Shown here one piece after another: positions 1 to 7,270 of a DNA stretch of 13,116 bases. Source of the stretch: Deltaproteobacteria bacterium. Lineage in GTDB: Bacteria > Myxococcota > B64-G9. Position 1 is the first letter of the stretch; each line of letters begins with the position of its first letter. The translations under genes and the position numbers were made by a program. Where the stretch lies: positions 1 through 13,116 of the forward strand of contig QMME01000074.1 of assembly GCA_003647095.1 (NCBI GenBank), in the 5' to 3' direction. The notes beneath the pieces are model-generated. The model did not search any database, had not been told where the DNA came from, and saw nothing but the letters and a program-made list of their open reading frames with translations.

Positions 1-1502
1 AGTGGGCCATGGGGGAGGGGATCAACAAGGATACCGAGCAGTACGACCAGTGGGCGGCCGGGTCCATCCCCACCTACACCTGGGTGCTCACCAGCGATGC
101 CGCCCCGCTGACCGTCTACACCACCAACTCCAGCACCGGCTTCTGGCCGCCGCACGACGAGAACGTCTGGCGCAGCGATGACGCCGGCGACAGCTGGCGG
201 GAGACCTTCTTCATGGACCCGCGCTTCGACGAGTACAACGTGGCTCCCAACTACGTGACCGCCTCCATGGGCCAGTCCTACAAGGGCGGTGATCCGCCCT
301 TCGGCGCCTGCCTCGGCGGCAGCGACCCGCAGCGGGTGCTCATCGTCTGGAGCCAGTGCTACATCACCCACGACGGGGGCGACTCCTGGTTCAACGGTCA
401 CACCTTCCCGCCGCCGGGAGTGACCCCGGGCCCCGGCTCCGCCTGGGTCAACAACGGCCTGGTGGTGACCACCACCTGGCACTACTACGTGGATCCCCAC
501 CAGCCCCGGAACCATTACATCGCCTACACCGACCTGGGCTTCGCCCGCTCCACGGACGGCGGCGACACCTGGATCTGGTGGGACAAGGACGGCCGGGCTC
601 CCTGGCACAACACCTGCTACGAGATGGCCTTCGACCCGGACGTCCCCGGCAAGGTGTGGGGAGCGTTTTCCGTGGTGCACGACATCCCCAACGCCAACAT
701 CATCCGCAACCGCCACTGGGGAGGCGACCCGGAGAGCGGCGGCGGCGGGGTGGCGGTATCGACCGATTACGGGGCCAGCTGGCGGGAGGAGAACGACACC
801 CTGCCCGAGGCGCCGGTCACCAGCATCGTGCTCGATCCCGCCTCGCCGGTGGGCTCGCGCACCCTCTATGCCGGGGTGTTCGGCCGCGGGGTGTACCGCT
901 CGCAGGACGACGGCCGCAGCTGGGCGAGCATCAGCGAGGGGTTGGGCGACGCGACGAACATGCGCGTCTACCGGGTGATACTGCATGCCGACGGTACGCT
1001 GTTCGCGCTGCTGACCGCCCGCGTGGTGGACGGCGAATTCCGGCCCCAGGGAGTGGGGCTGTACCGCTCCCGGGACGACGGCGCCTCCTGGACGCGGATC
1101 ACCACCGACCCGCTGCTGCTCTGGCCCAAGGACTTCCAGGTGGACCCGGCCGACAGCGACTCCATCTTCATCGGCGCCGCCGATGCCGGCAACGACCAGG
1201 GAGGGCTGTGGCGCACCCGCGACGGCGGGGCCGGCTGGCAGCGGGTGGCGCGCTTCGGCCGGGAACACTTCGGCGCCTACTTCCACCCCCGGCGGCCCGG
1301 CTGGGTGTACGCCACCATGTGCGAGGGCACCCCGGAATGGGCCCTGTGGCTGAGCACCGACGGGGGCGACACCTGGGAGCCGTTCACCGACTTCCCCTTC
1401 GCCAACACCCAGCGGGTGCAGTTCGATCCCGCCGACCCGGACGTCATCTACGTCACCACCTTCGGAGCCAGCGTCTGGAAGGGACCGGCCCGGCCGCAGT
1501 AA
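1..1502 (+). CDS. Secreted-type BNR/Asp-box beta-propeller protein (5' partial)
   Basis: The reading frame is open from base 3 to the TAA at 1500-1502, and an in-frame ATG at 9 has no ribosome binding site. The real start is therefore almost certainly left of the window. Numbering from that ATG, eight Asp-box motifs (S/T-x-D-x-G-x-x-W) begin near residues 55, 120, 180, 250, 297, 353, 402 and 448. Examples are RSDDAGDSW, RSTDGGDTW and LSTDGGDTW. Asp boxes sit in beta-hairpins of sialidase-like and VPS10/photosystem-assembly-like propellers, so the visible part is probably most of a seven- or eight-bladed propeller. In such proteins Asp boxes are structural and do not identify a substrate; I see no sialidase catalytic signature. 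Secretion is inferred from the fold and the exported neighbour, since the N-terminus is missing. Alternatives are an exo-sialidase-like or glycan-binding protein. Confidence 0.85.
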   Translation, partial: WAMGEGINKDTEQYDQWAAGSIPTYTWVLTSDAAPLTVYTTNSSTGFWPPHDENVWRSDDAGDSWRETFFMDPRFDEYNVAPNYVTASMGQSYKGGDPPFGACLGGSDPQRVLIVWSQCYITHDGGDSWFNGHTFPPPGVTPGPGSAWVNNGLVVTTTWHYYVDPHQPRNHYIAYTDLGFARSTDGGDTWIWWDKDGRAPWHNTCYEMAFDPDVPGKVWGAFSVVHDIPNANIIRNRHWGGDPESGGGGVAVSTDYGASWREENDTLPEAPVTSIVLDPASPVGSRTLYAGVFGRGVYRSQDDGRSWASISEGLGDATNMRVYRVILHADGTLFALLTARVVDGEFRPQGVGLYRSRDDGASWTRITTDPLLLWPKDFQVDPADSDSIFIGAADAGNDQGGLWRTRDGGAGWQRVARFGREHFGAYFHPRRPGWVYATMCEGTPEWALWLSTDGGDTWEPFTDFPFANTQRVQFDPADPDVIYVTTFGASVWKGPARPQ

Positions 1503-1577
1503 CGGTTCATCTACGTCGAGGAGCATTTTCGCGGCAGCGACGCGGAGGTTGCGCTCGAGGGGGGAACCCCGGGGTGG

Positions 1578-1606
1578 TTGCCTTATGCCCCGGCCCGCCT
1601 TAGAAT
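1578..1606 (+). promoter_or_regulatory. Sigma70-type promoter for the ceramidase-like gene
   Basis: A -35 box TTGCCT (1578-1583) and a -10 box TAGAAT (1601-1606) are separated by exactly 17 bases. Transcription would start near 1613, giving a leader of about 30 bases that contains the ribosome binding site at 1633-1640. The 75 bases before it, after the BNR stop, hold no other gene and no T-tailed terminator. Confidence 0.55.
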
Positions 1607-1643
1607 CATCCCCGGAGTGAAAACCCGCAGCCGGAGGTGAGGC

Positions 1644-4451
1644 GTGTATTTCCGTGGCGTGAGAGATGCAATGGGGGCGACGATGATCCTTTCTGTGGTC
1701 CTGGCGGCGGCCGCCTGCGGCGGCTCCGGCAACGGCCAGAGCGACGGCGGCCAGTGCCAGCCCGGCCAGGCCCAGTGCTCCTACTACAGCGACTGCGCCG
1801 AGGGCGAAGACTGCGTGGACGGCTGCTGCCAGGCCGCGCGCACCTGCGCCAACGATTCCACCTGCCAGCCCGAGGGCCTGTGCGTCGAGGGCCGCTGCGT
1901 GCACCTGTGCGTCAACGACACCGATTGCCCCGCCGACGCCGCCTGCGTCTTCGGCTTCTGCAGCCCCTACCCGCAAGAGGTGCTGGCGGCCCTGACGGCG
2001 GCGGCTCCCGACGAGGCCGGCGGCCAGCAGGGACAGCTGCGGGTGGGTATCGGCGACGTGGCCCTGGACTTCCCCGTCGGCGTCAGCATGTGGGGCTTCG
2101 GCGGCCGGCTGGGCCCGCGCACTCCCTACCGTGACACCCTGGGCGGCTCGGACTCCATGTTCGACCGTCCCCGGGCCAAGGCCTTCGTCTTCGACAACGG
2201 CCGCCGGCGCATCATCCTGGTACGCGCCCCCATGGGTTGTTCCACCGACTTCATGGCCTCCGAGGTGGCCTGGCAGGTGTACCAGGCCACCGGCGAGAAT
2301 TACTTGAACCGCCTGGTCTTCTCCGCCCCGCACACCCACTCGCACCCGGGGCGGTTCTGGAACATCTTCTACGAGGGCGTCAAGCTGGGAGTGCTGGGTG
2401 CGGGCGACTTCTCCTACGAGATGTTCCACCGTATCGCCACCACCCTGGCCCGGGCGGTGCTGGCGGCCCTGGACGATCTCCAGCCGGCGCGCTTCGGCTA
2501 CGCCGTCAACGAGCACATGGATCCCCAGGGAGTCATTCACCACTACCGCCGCGGCGAGTACCCCGGCATCGAGCTGGACGACACCCTGGTGGTGATGCGC
2601 ATCGACGACGACCAGGGACGCCCCCGGGCGGTGCTGGTGAACATGGCCCTGCACGGCACCCACTTCGACGGCACCACGGTAAGCATGGACGCCCCGGGGG
2701 CGGTGGAGCTCATCGCCCAGCAGAAGCTGCAGGAGCTCACCGGCCGGCCGGTGGAGGTGGCCTTCCTGTCGCGTAGCTCCGGCGACGTGTCTCCCGCCGG
2801 CGACGGCAGCGGCCTGGACGACTGGCGCAAGGTGCAGCAGGTGGGCGAGCTGGCCTGGCCCAAGATCAAGGAGCTGTACGACAGCCTCGAGGGCAAGACC
2901 ACGGCGGACGTGGAGCTGCAGATGGCCACCCGCCGGGTGCCGGTCAACCACCAGGTGCTGGGTTACGGCCCGGAGGACTACTACGACATCATCGGCAATA
3001 CCCCCTGCGAGAAGGACAAGGATTGTTCCATCGGCTACCAGTGCATCCGGGGCATGTGCGGCACCCTGTACCTGTTCGGCGGCTTCCAGTGCGTCTCCGG
3101 CGGCGACGAGGATCCCGCCACCAGGTTCGAGGACGGTCACCTGGGTTGCATCTTCAGCGCCCAGACCCTGTCCAAGGGCCGGCCCATTCCCCAGTTCACC
3201 AAGGCGCGCATGAGCGTGCTGCGCATCGGCGACCTGGGGCTGGTCACCGTCCCCGGCGAGCCGCTCAGCCAGTACGGGCGCGACCTGGCCGGGGAGCTGG
3301 CCCAGCGGGGCTTCGCCGACGCCACCGTGCTGGGCTACAGCCAGGATCACCACCTGTACATCATGCACGCCGACAACTGGTTGCAGGGCGGCTACGAGCC
3401 TTCCATGGGCATCTGGGGCTGGCGCGAGGGCGACTACTACTTCGAGCAGACCGTGGAGCTGATGGACTGGCAGGCCGAGCGGGGCACCCTGGTGGATGAC
3501 GCCGGGCTGAAGCCCACCTACTTCGAGTTTCCCTGCGCCGCCGACGACGACTGCGGTCTCGACCCCCAGGGCAATCCCCTGGTCTGCGGGCCGGAAAGCT
3601 TCTGCATCGTCGCTCCCACGGCCAGCGTCGTCGCCCCCGCCATCATCGAGGACGTGGCCCCGGAGGTGGAGCGCATCTCCCTGGCCACCCTGACCTGGGC
3701 CGGCGGCCATCCCGGGGTGGACCTGCCGCGCATGACCCTGGAGCGGGAAGAGGGCGGCGGCTGGGTCGAGGTGACCAACAATGCCGGGGTGATCTATTCC
3801 GACGATGGCTACACCACCATCACCTTCTACCGGGGCGATTACGACAGCGATCATACCTGGGAGCTGCACTGGGAAGAGAAGCTCGACTTCCCCACCGGCC
3901 GTTACCGCATCCACATCGAGGGCCACTACTACGACGGCCAGCAGGTGCAGTCCTACCAGCTCGATTCCCGTCCCTTCGATTTCGTCCCCTGCAGCCGCTT
4001 GCTGGTGCTGGGGGTGCAGATGGACGAAAACGACATCTCCGCCGCCGTCATGTACCCGCCCGGACCCACCAACGACGACGGCCAGAACCCCTTCAGCCAG
4101 CTGGAGCCGCTGGGGGTGCTGCGCCACACCGGCCTGGTGCCGCCCACCATGCCCTGGCCGGTGCCGGCCGACGGAACGGTCACGGTGACGGTGAGCATCC
4201 AGCCGCCCAGCGGCGACGCCGTGCAGCTGGGGCCGCTGGCCGTCGACGGCAGCGGCCAGGTGGAGTACCACTACGTCAGTTCCCGCGACGCCCAGGGCCA
4301 GGAGAGCACCGCCACGGCCAGCCTGCCGGCCTCCCTGTTCACGGCGGCCCACGGCGCCTGGCGGGGAGCCGGGCAGTACCAGCTCACCGTCACCGCCAGC
4401 GACAGCCACGGCAACGGCGGCAGCAGCACCCTGACCCTCGATCTCCCCTGA
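1644..4451 (+). CDS. Neutral/alkaline ceramidase-like lipoprotein with Cys-rich modules
   Basis: GTG start at 1644, chosen because GGAGGTGA (1633-1640) lies just upstream; the in-frame ATGs at 1671 and 1683 lack such a site. A lipoprotein signal ends at Cys25 (LAAAAC). Residues about 35-110 are Cys-rich with repeated C-x-D-x-D-C...C...C units. The neutral ceramidase core follows: HTHSHPG (230-236, matching the family HTHSGPG zinc site), LHGTH (His337/His340), GDVSP (Ser383, matching the catalytic serine context), PGEPLSQYG (Glu539) and a Tyr-rich stretch 565-584 that could supply the zinc-ligand tyrosine. Family enzymes hydrolyse the amide bond of ceramide or related lipids. The WELHWEEKLDFPTGRYRIHI stretch matches the family's C-terminal domain. 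Two more four-Cys modules interrupt the protein at 455-472 and 631-654, and a beta-rich extension follows from about 840. At 935 residues it exceeds the usual 640-780. The true substrate is unknown. Confidence 0.86.
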   Translation: MYFRGVRDAMGATMILSVVLAAAACGGSGNGQSDGGQCQPGQAQCSYYSDCAEGEDCVDGCCQAARTCANDSTCQPEGLCVEGRCVHLCVNDTDCPADAACVFGFCSPYPQEVLAALTAAAPDEAGGQQGQLRVGIGDVALDFPVGVSMWGFGGRLGPRTPYRDTLGGSDSMFDRPRAKAFVFDNGRRRIILVRAPMGCSTDFMASEVAWQVYQATGENYLNRLVFSAPHTHSHPGRFWNIFYEGVKLGVLGAGDFSYEMFHRIATTLARAVLAALDDLQPARFGYAVNEHMDPQGVIHHYRRGEYPGIELDDTLVVMRIDDDQGRPRAVLVNMALHGTHFDGTTVSMDAPGAVELIAQQKLQELTGRPVEVAFLSRSSGDVSPAGDGSGLDDWRKVQQVGELAWPKIKELYDSLEGKTTADVELQMATRRVPVNHQVLGYGPEDYYDIIGNTPCEKDKDCSIGYQCIRGMCGTLYLFGGFQCVSGGDEDPATRFEDGHLGCIFSAQTLSKGRPIPQFTKARMSVLRIGDLGLVTVPGEPLSQYGRDLAGELAQRGFADATVLGYSQDHHLYIMHADNWLQGGYEPSMGIWGWREGDYYFEQTVELMDWQAERGTLVDDAGLKPTYFEFPCAADDDCGLDPQGNPLVCGPESFCIVAPTASVVAPAIIEDVAPEVERISLATLTWAGGHPGVDLPRMTLEREEGGGWVEVTNNAGVIYSDDGYTTITFYRGDYDSDHTWELHWEEKLDFPTGRYRIHIEGHYYDGQQVQSYQLDSRPFDFVPCSRLLVLGVQMDENDISAAVMYPPGPTNDDGQNPFSQLEPLGVLRHTGLVPPTMPWPVPADGTVTVTVSIQPPSGDAVQLGPLAVDGSGQVEYHYVSSRDAQGQESTATASLPASLFTAAHGAWRGAGQYQLTVTASDSHGNGGSSTLTLDLP

Positions 4452-4463
4452 GTTCCCGCCCGG

Positions 4464-5495
4464 CTAGTGCTGTCGATCCTGTTGCTGGCGGGCCGACAGC
4501 AGCAGCCAGTTGCCGGCGGACACCTGCCCGGTGAAGAGGAAGAACAGTCCCCAGACGACCTGCTGGCCCAGCTGCATGGCATGCACGGTGATGGCATAGG
4601 CCAGGCCGGCGCCGGCCAGCACCGGGCCGGTCACGAACAGGCCCAGGCCGGCCTTGACGAAGTAATGGAAGTTGCCGATCATGCCCGGCCCGGCCGGGAT
4701 CATCAGGCCCACGCAGAGCACGCTCAGGACGGTGAAACCCTCCACCGGGCCCAGCCGGGCCAGCGGTTCGAAGGCCCGGAACATGTACACCAGCCCCAGG
4801 CCGGACAGTCCCCAGTAGAGCACGGTCATGCCCAGGAAGCTGGCCAGCAGCCGGCGATCGGGCAGGGCGTGCAGCCCGCCGATGAAGGAATCCAGCATGG
4901 AGGCGGCTCGCCCGGCCAGTCGCGGTGACAGCGGCCGCAACAGCCGGCGGAACCAGTTGGCGGTTCCTTGCCGGAAGCGGTAGGCCAGCAGCAGCAGCAG
5001 CAGCACGGCCAGGAAACCGGCGAAGATGATGAAGGCCCACAGTCTCAGCGAGCGGGCGTGGTCGCCGTCGCTGCCGAGCACGAACAACATGATCGCCAGC
5101 AAGCCGGCCATGGCCAGGGCGTCGACGACGCGCTCGATGACCACCGTGGCCAGGGCGGCGCTGGCGCGTATGCGACCCCGCTCGGCTACCAACAGCGGCC
5201 GGGCGAACTCGCCCAGGCGCAGCGGCAGCAGGATGAGCGCCATGATGCCCACCGATCCGGCCGCCAGCAGCTTGCCGGTGCTCACCGCTCCCAGCGGCCG
5301 CAGCAGTATGCCCCAGCGGAAGATACGCACCAGTTGCACCGCCGAGAGGATGAGAAAGTAACCCAGCAGGTGCAGCCAGCCCAGCGAGGCAAAGGCATGA
5401 CGCAAGCCGTTCCAGTCGACGCCGCGGGCGGCCAGCCACACGAACAAGGCGCCGATGGCCAGCGACGCGACCAGGTTGACGAGGACTCGCTTCAC
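4464..5495 (-). CDS. UPF0104 / LPG-synthase-TM-like flippase-domain membrane protein
   Basis: A 343-residue polytopic membrane protein. It starts at GTG 5493-5495, overlapping the TGA of the upstream phosphatase gene as GTGA; a longer open frame to the right is antisense-like and has no membrane or family character. The family signature is visible: LPLRLGEFARPLL (about residue 90), VVIERVVDALAM (about 117), and the late PAGPGMIGNFHYFVKAGLGLF segment. About eight hydrophobic segments are separated by short Arg-rich loops. Relatives (AglD/YbhN-type, the transmembrane part of MprF) are thought to move or handle lipid-linked substrates; the MprF aminoacyl-transfer domain is absent here, so this is not a lysyl-PG synthase. 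Coupling to a CpsB-like phosphatase suggests a role in envelope glycan or lipid export, by inference. It converges on the ceramidase-like gene with a 12-base gap and no visible terminator. Confidence 0.85.
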   Translation of the reverse strand: MKRVLVNLVASLAIGALFVWLAARGVDWNGLRHAFASLGWLHLLGYFLILSAVQLVRIFRWGILLRPLGAVSTGKLLAAGSVGIMALILLPLRLGEFARPLLVAERGRIRASAALATVVIERVVDALAMAGLLAIMLFVLGSDGDHARSLRLWAFIIFAGFLAVLLLLLLAYRFRQGTANWFRRLLRPLSPRLAGRAASMLDSFIGGLHALPDRRLLASFLGMTVLYWGLSGLGLVYMFRAFEPLARLGPVEGFTVLSVLCVGLMIPAGPGMIGNFHYFVKAGLGLFVTGPVLAGAGLAYAITVHAMQLGQQVVWGLFFLFTGQVSAGNWLLLSARQQQDRQH

Positions 5496-6220
5496 CGCTC
5501 CACCTGTTTTTCCGCCGGGTCCAGCCCGGCCAGTTGGCGGGGAACCTGCCGGCACAGGCGCCGGCGTTCCTGCTCGCCGACCAGTTCCTCGAGCAGCTGC
5601 AACCCCCGGGCCACCGACTCCAGTTGCTCCGGGGAGTGCAGGTCGCTGGTGACGGCGTCCACCTTGCCGGCCCGCAGCAGGCGCTCGCAGGTCTTCTGCG
5701 CCTCCCGTCCCCAGTCGCCGGCCAGGCCGGTGAGGTTGATCAGCACCGCGCCGCCGCGGGCGTGGAACATGTCCACCGCCGCGATGTCCTGCTGCACCTG
5801 GGGGTAGCGCTCCACGTGGGCCAGCAGGGGGTGCAGGCCGCGCACCTCGATGCGGAACAGCAAATCGGGCAGGCGGGCGGGAAACCCGCTCAGCGGCAGC
5901 TCCATGAGAAAGTTGTCGGTACCGGGATAGCAGACGGGGCGGTGCTTTTCCAGCAGCAGGGGAACCACGTCGCTGAAGTGTTCCGCCCCGGCCAGCAGTT
6001 GCACCGGGCAATCGCGGCCCCGCAGCTGCTCCAGGCGGGAGTTGAGCACCGCCAGGAACTCCACCGGGTCGGTGAACAGCGAGCCCCAGGGCAGGTGGGG
6101 GGTGGCGGCCACCTGCCGGAAGCCCAGCTCGGCCAGCCCCCGGGCCATCTCCAGCGATTGCCGGACGTCCTGGGCGCCGTCGTCGAGTCCGGGGGCGATG
6201 TGGCAGTGCAGGTCCAACAT
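5492..6220 (-). CDS. CpsB/YwqE-type PHP-domain (tyrosine-)phosphatase
   Basis: A 242-residue protein, normal for the family. The ATG at 6218-6220 is chosen because metal-binding PHP proteins of this family begin almost directly with the motif seen here, MLDLHCHIAPGLDDGA. An upstream extension in frame to about 6313 would add a charged tail and run into a hairpin. No good Shine-Dalgarno is visible before the ATG. Likely metal ligands are His5, His7, His42 (ATPHLP), Glu80 (GAEHF), His135 (AHVERYP), Asp193 and His195 (SDLHSP), in the order expected of manganese-dependent CpsB/Wzb-like PHP phosphatases. These enzymes dephosphorylate the tyrosine kinase that controls capsule or exopolysaccharide polymerisation. 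No kinase or polysaccharide cluster is in the window, so its partner here is unknown. The last codons overlap the next gene (GTGA), which implies translational coupling. Confidence 0.87.
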   Translation of the reverse strand: MLDLHCHIAPGLDDGAQDVRQSLEMARGLAELGFRQVAATPHLPWGSLFTDPVEFLAVLNSRLEQLRGRDCPVQLLAGAEHFSDVVPLLLEKHRPVCYPGTDNFLMELPLSGFPARLPDLLFRIEVRGLHPLLAHVERYPQVQQDIAAVDMFHARGGAVLINLTGLAGDWGREAQKTCERLLRAGKVDAVTSDLHSPEQLESVARGLQLLEELVGEQERRRLCRQVPRQLAGLDPAEKQVER

Positions 6221-6306
6221 GGGCGGCTGGACACTAGCACGGCCGGGAGGCCGGTTTCCAGTACGTTCTTTTTCGTTGTCGCTCGTGCCATAATGGGGTC
6301 TCATGT

Positions 6307-6336
6307 ACCCCAACGTTGCTTTTGCAACGTTGGGGT
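6307..6336. repeat. Perfect 13-bp hairpin, ACCCC-AAC-GTTGC type (copy 1)
   Basis: Arms ACCCCAACGTTGC and GCAACGTTGGGGT pair perfectly over 13 bases around a TTTT loop. There is no T-run on either side, so it is not a standard intrinsic terminator. It matches the hairpin at 6467-6496 in outer five bases, inner five bases and loop length, differing only in three compensated middle pairs. It lies between divergent genes, about 87 bases upstream of the phosphatase start. Confidence 0.9.
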
Positions 6337-6466
6337 TTCAAGATGACCCGGTGCCGGTAAGGAAACCTGGAACGTGCTTCGCAAACTGCAGAAATCACGA
6401 AAAGTGAATTTCCGGGCCGTGGCGCGCAGCGCCGTCGGGGCCCGCCGATTCAACCTGAAAACTTCA
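6337..6466. other. Hairpin-bounded non-coding block between divergent genes
   Basis: These 130 bases separate the two matching hairpins and contain no credible gene. Two further foldable elements are visible: GAAATCAC/GTGAATTTC (6391-6412, eight pairs with one bulged A around GAAAA) and GGCGC/GCGCC (6421-6433, loop GCA). I do not recognise a riboswitch class or a convincing -35/-10 pair in either direction. It may be the leader of the PEBP gene, or the inside of a small palindromic element. Confidence 0.4.
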
Positions 6467-6496
6467 ACCCCGCAGTTGCTTGTGCAACTGCGGGGT
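6467..6496. repeat. Perfect 13-bp hairpin, ACCCC-GCA-GTTGC type (copy 2)
   Basis: Arms ACCCCGCAGTTGC and GCAACTGCGGGGT pair perfectly around a TTGT loop. It ends 12 bases before the ribosome binding site of the PEBP gene, so in an mRNA it would sit just upstream of the initiation region. Its inner arm GCAGTTGC/GCAACTGC is identical to the palindrome found in each 78-bp repeat unit at 12943-13116. Confidence 0.9.
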
Positions 6497-6520
6497 GTGG
6501 ACAGTCACGGGAGGTGAGCC

Positions 6521-7060
6521 ATGAAACGCCTGTTCGTCGTCGTGGTGGCGCTGGCGGTGCTGGCGGCGGTGCCGGCGGCCCGGGAGAACAAGCTGACGCT
6601 GCGCTCGCCCGCTTTTTCTTCGGGCGGGGAGATACCCCGGCGCTTCACCTGCCAGGGTGCCAACGTCTCGCCGCCGCTTGCCTGGAGCGGGGTGCCGGCC
6701 GGTACCAAGAGCCTGGTGCTCATCGTCGAGGATCCCGACGCTCCCGATCCCCGGCGGCCCAAGCTGGTGTGGAAACACTGGCTGCTGTACGACATCCCTC
6801 CCTCGGCAACCGGGCTGCCCGAGGGAGTCGCCGCCGGCAAGCTGCCGCCGGGCACCCGCCAGGGGTTGAACTCCTGGAAGAAGACCGGCTACGGCGGCCC
6901 CTGCCCGCCCCTGGGCCGGCACCGCTACTTCCACCGCCTGTTCGCCCTGGACAAGGTGCTGGGAGACCTGCAGAAGCCCGACCGCGGGAAACTCGCCGCG
7001 GCCATGCAGGGACACATCCTGGCCCGGGCGGAACTGGTGGGGACCTACCAGAAGAGGTGA
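6521..7060 (+). CDS. Secreted YbhB/YbcL family (PEBP, Raf-kinase-inhibitor-like) protein
   Basis: ATG at 6521 is preceded by a strong GGGAGGTGA (6509-6517). The 179-residue product opens with a signal peptide (MKRLF then a V/A/L-rich core, cleavage near residue 20). The mature part is a complete bacterial PEBP domain: FTCQGANVSPPLAW, VEDPDAPDP (about residues 73-81), HWLLYDIP, the NSWKKTGYGGPCPP loop and HRYFHRLFALD. The conserved Asp-x-Asp and His residues form the anion or phosphate-binding pocket in this family. Bacterial members have no settled physiological role; periplasmic binding of small phosphorylated or lipid ligands is a guess. The gene converges on the small UGA-containing pair with a 15-base gap. 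Confidence 0.9.
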   Translation: MKRLFVVVVALAVLAAVPAARENKLTLRSPAFSSGGEIPRRFTCQGANVSPPLAWSGVPAGTKSLVLIVEDPDAPDPRRPKLVWKHWLLYDIPPSATGLPEGVAAGKLPPGTRQGLNSWKKTGYGGPCPPLGRHRYFHRLFALDKVLGDLQKPDRGKLAAAMQGHILARAELVGTYQKR

Positions 7061-7075
7061 GCGCGCCGCCGGCGA

Positions 7076-7270
7076 CTACTTGTCCACCGGGGGCGCCAGG
7101 CCGGCCAGCAGGCCGGCCACGGCGAATGCGGGCACCGCGACCGCGGGGTTGCAGGTCAGCGGTCAGGTGCCGCCGGCGGCCCGCGCCGCCAGGCTGATGC
7201 CGGCGCCGATGGCGGCGAAGATGGCCGCCGAGCCCAGCGGCCGCAGCAGCTTACGCCACCTGGTCGTCAT
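7076..7270 (-). CDS. Predicted DUF6132-like small membrane selenoprotein (UGA = Sec36)
   Basis: Read with TGA (7163-7165) as selenocysteine, the frame runs from ATG 7268-7270 to TAG 7076-7078 and gives 64 residues. Residues 1-35 are a basic start and a membrane segment (AAIFAAIGAGISLAARAAGG). Then comes T-U-P-L-T-C-N-P, and residues about 42-58 form a second membrane segment. The motif aligns with the GTCPITSNP / GTCPLTCNP core that I recall for DUF6132-type tiny two-helix proteins, with Sec replacing the first Cys. Immediately after the UGA the RNA can form CCGC-GGUC-GCGG (7135-7146), the loop starting 20 bases downstream. Distance and the GGUC loop resemble the E. coli fdhF SECIS. Without read-through the product is a 35-residue single-helix stub. 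Its start lies inside the end of the upstream UGA gene (20-base overlap) with only a weak binding site, so translation is probably coupled. Function unknown, likely thiol/selenol redox or sulfur chemistry at the membrane. Confidence 0.7.
7133..7148 (-). promoter_or_regulatory. SECIS-like hairpin downstream of UGA in the DUF6132-like gene
   Basis: On the minus strand, CCGC and GCGG pair around the loop GGUC (core 7135-7146), with one further C-G pair beyond a C-U mismatch. The loop begins 20 bases after the UGA. Bacterial SECIS elements are short hairpins with G in the apical loop at roughly this distance. The stem is short, so this is supportive rather than decisive. Confidence 0.55.

Noticed and set aside
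1555..1576. GGGG-AA-CCCC fold after the BNR gene as a terminator
   Set aside because: There is no T-run and the stem is short; it probably reflects base composition.
6221..6313. N-terminal extension of the CpsB-like phosphatase
   Set aside because: The added residues are charged and Pro-rich, do not resemble family N-termini, and would begin inside a hairpin. The family motif starts at the internal ATG.
4968..6346. Plus-strand Gln/Gly/His-rich open frames opposite the flippase/phosphatase operon
   Set aside because: They are mirror frames of the real minus-strand genes with compositional bias and no motifs.
6307..6496. Integron attC sites or intrinsic terminators
   Set aside because: The hairpins are perfect without the conserved unpaired bases and imperfect pairing of attC, no T-run follows them, and they lie between divergent genes where terminators make little sense.
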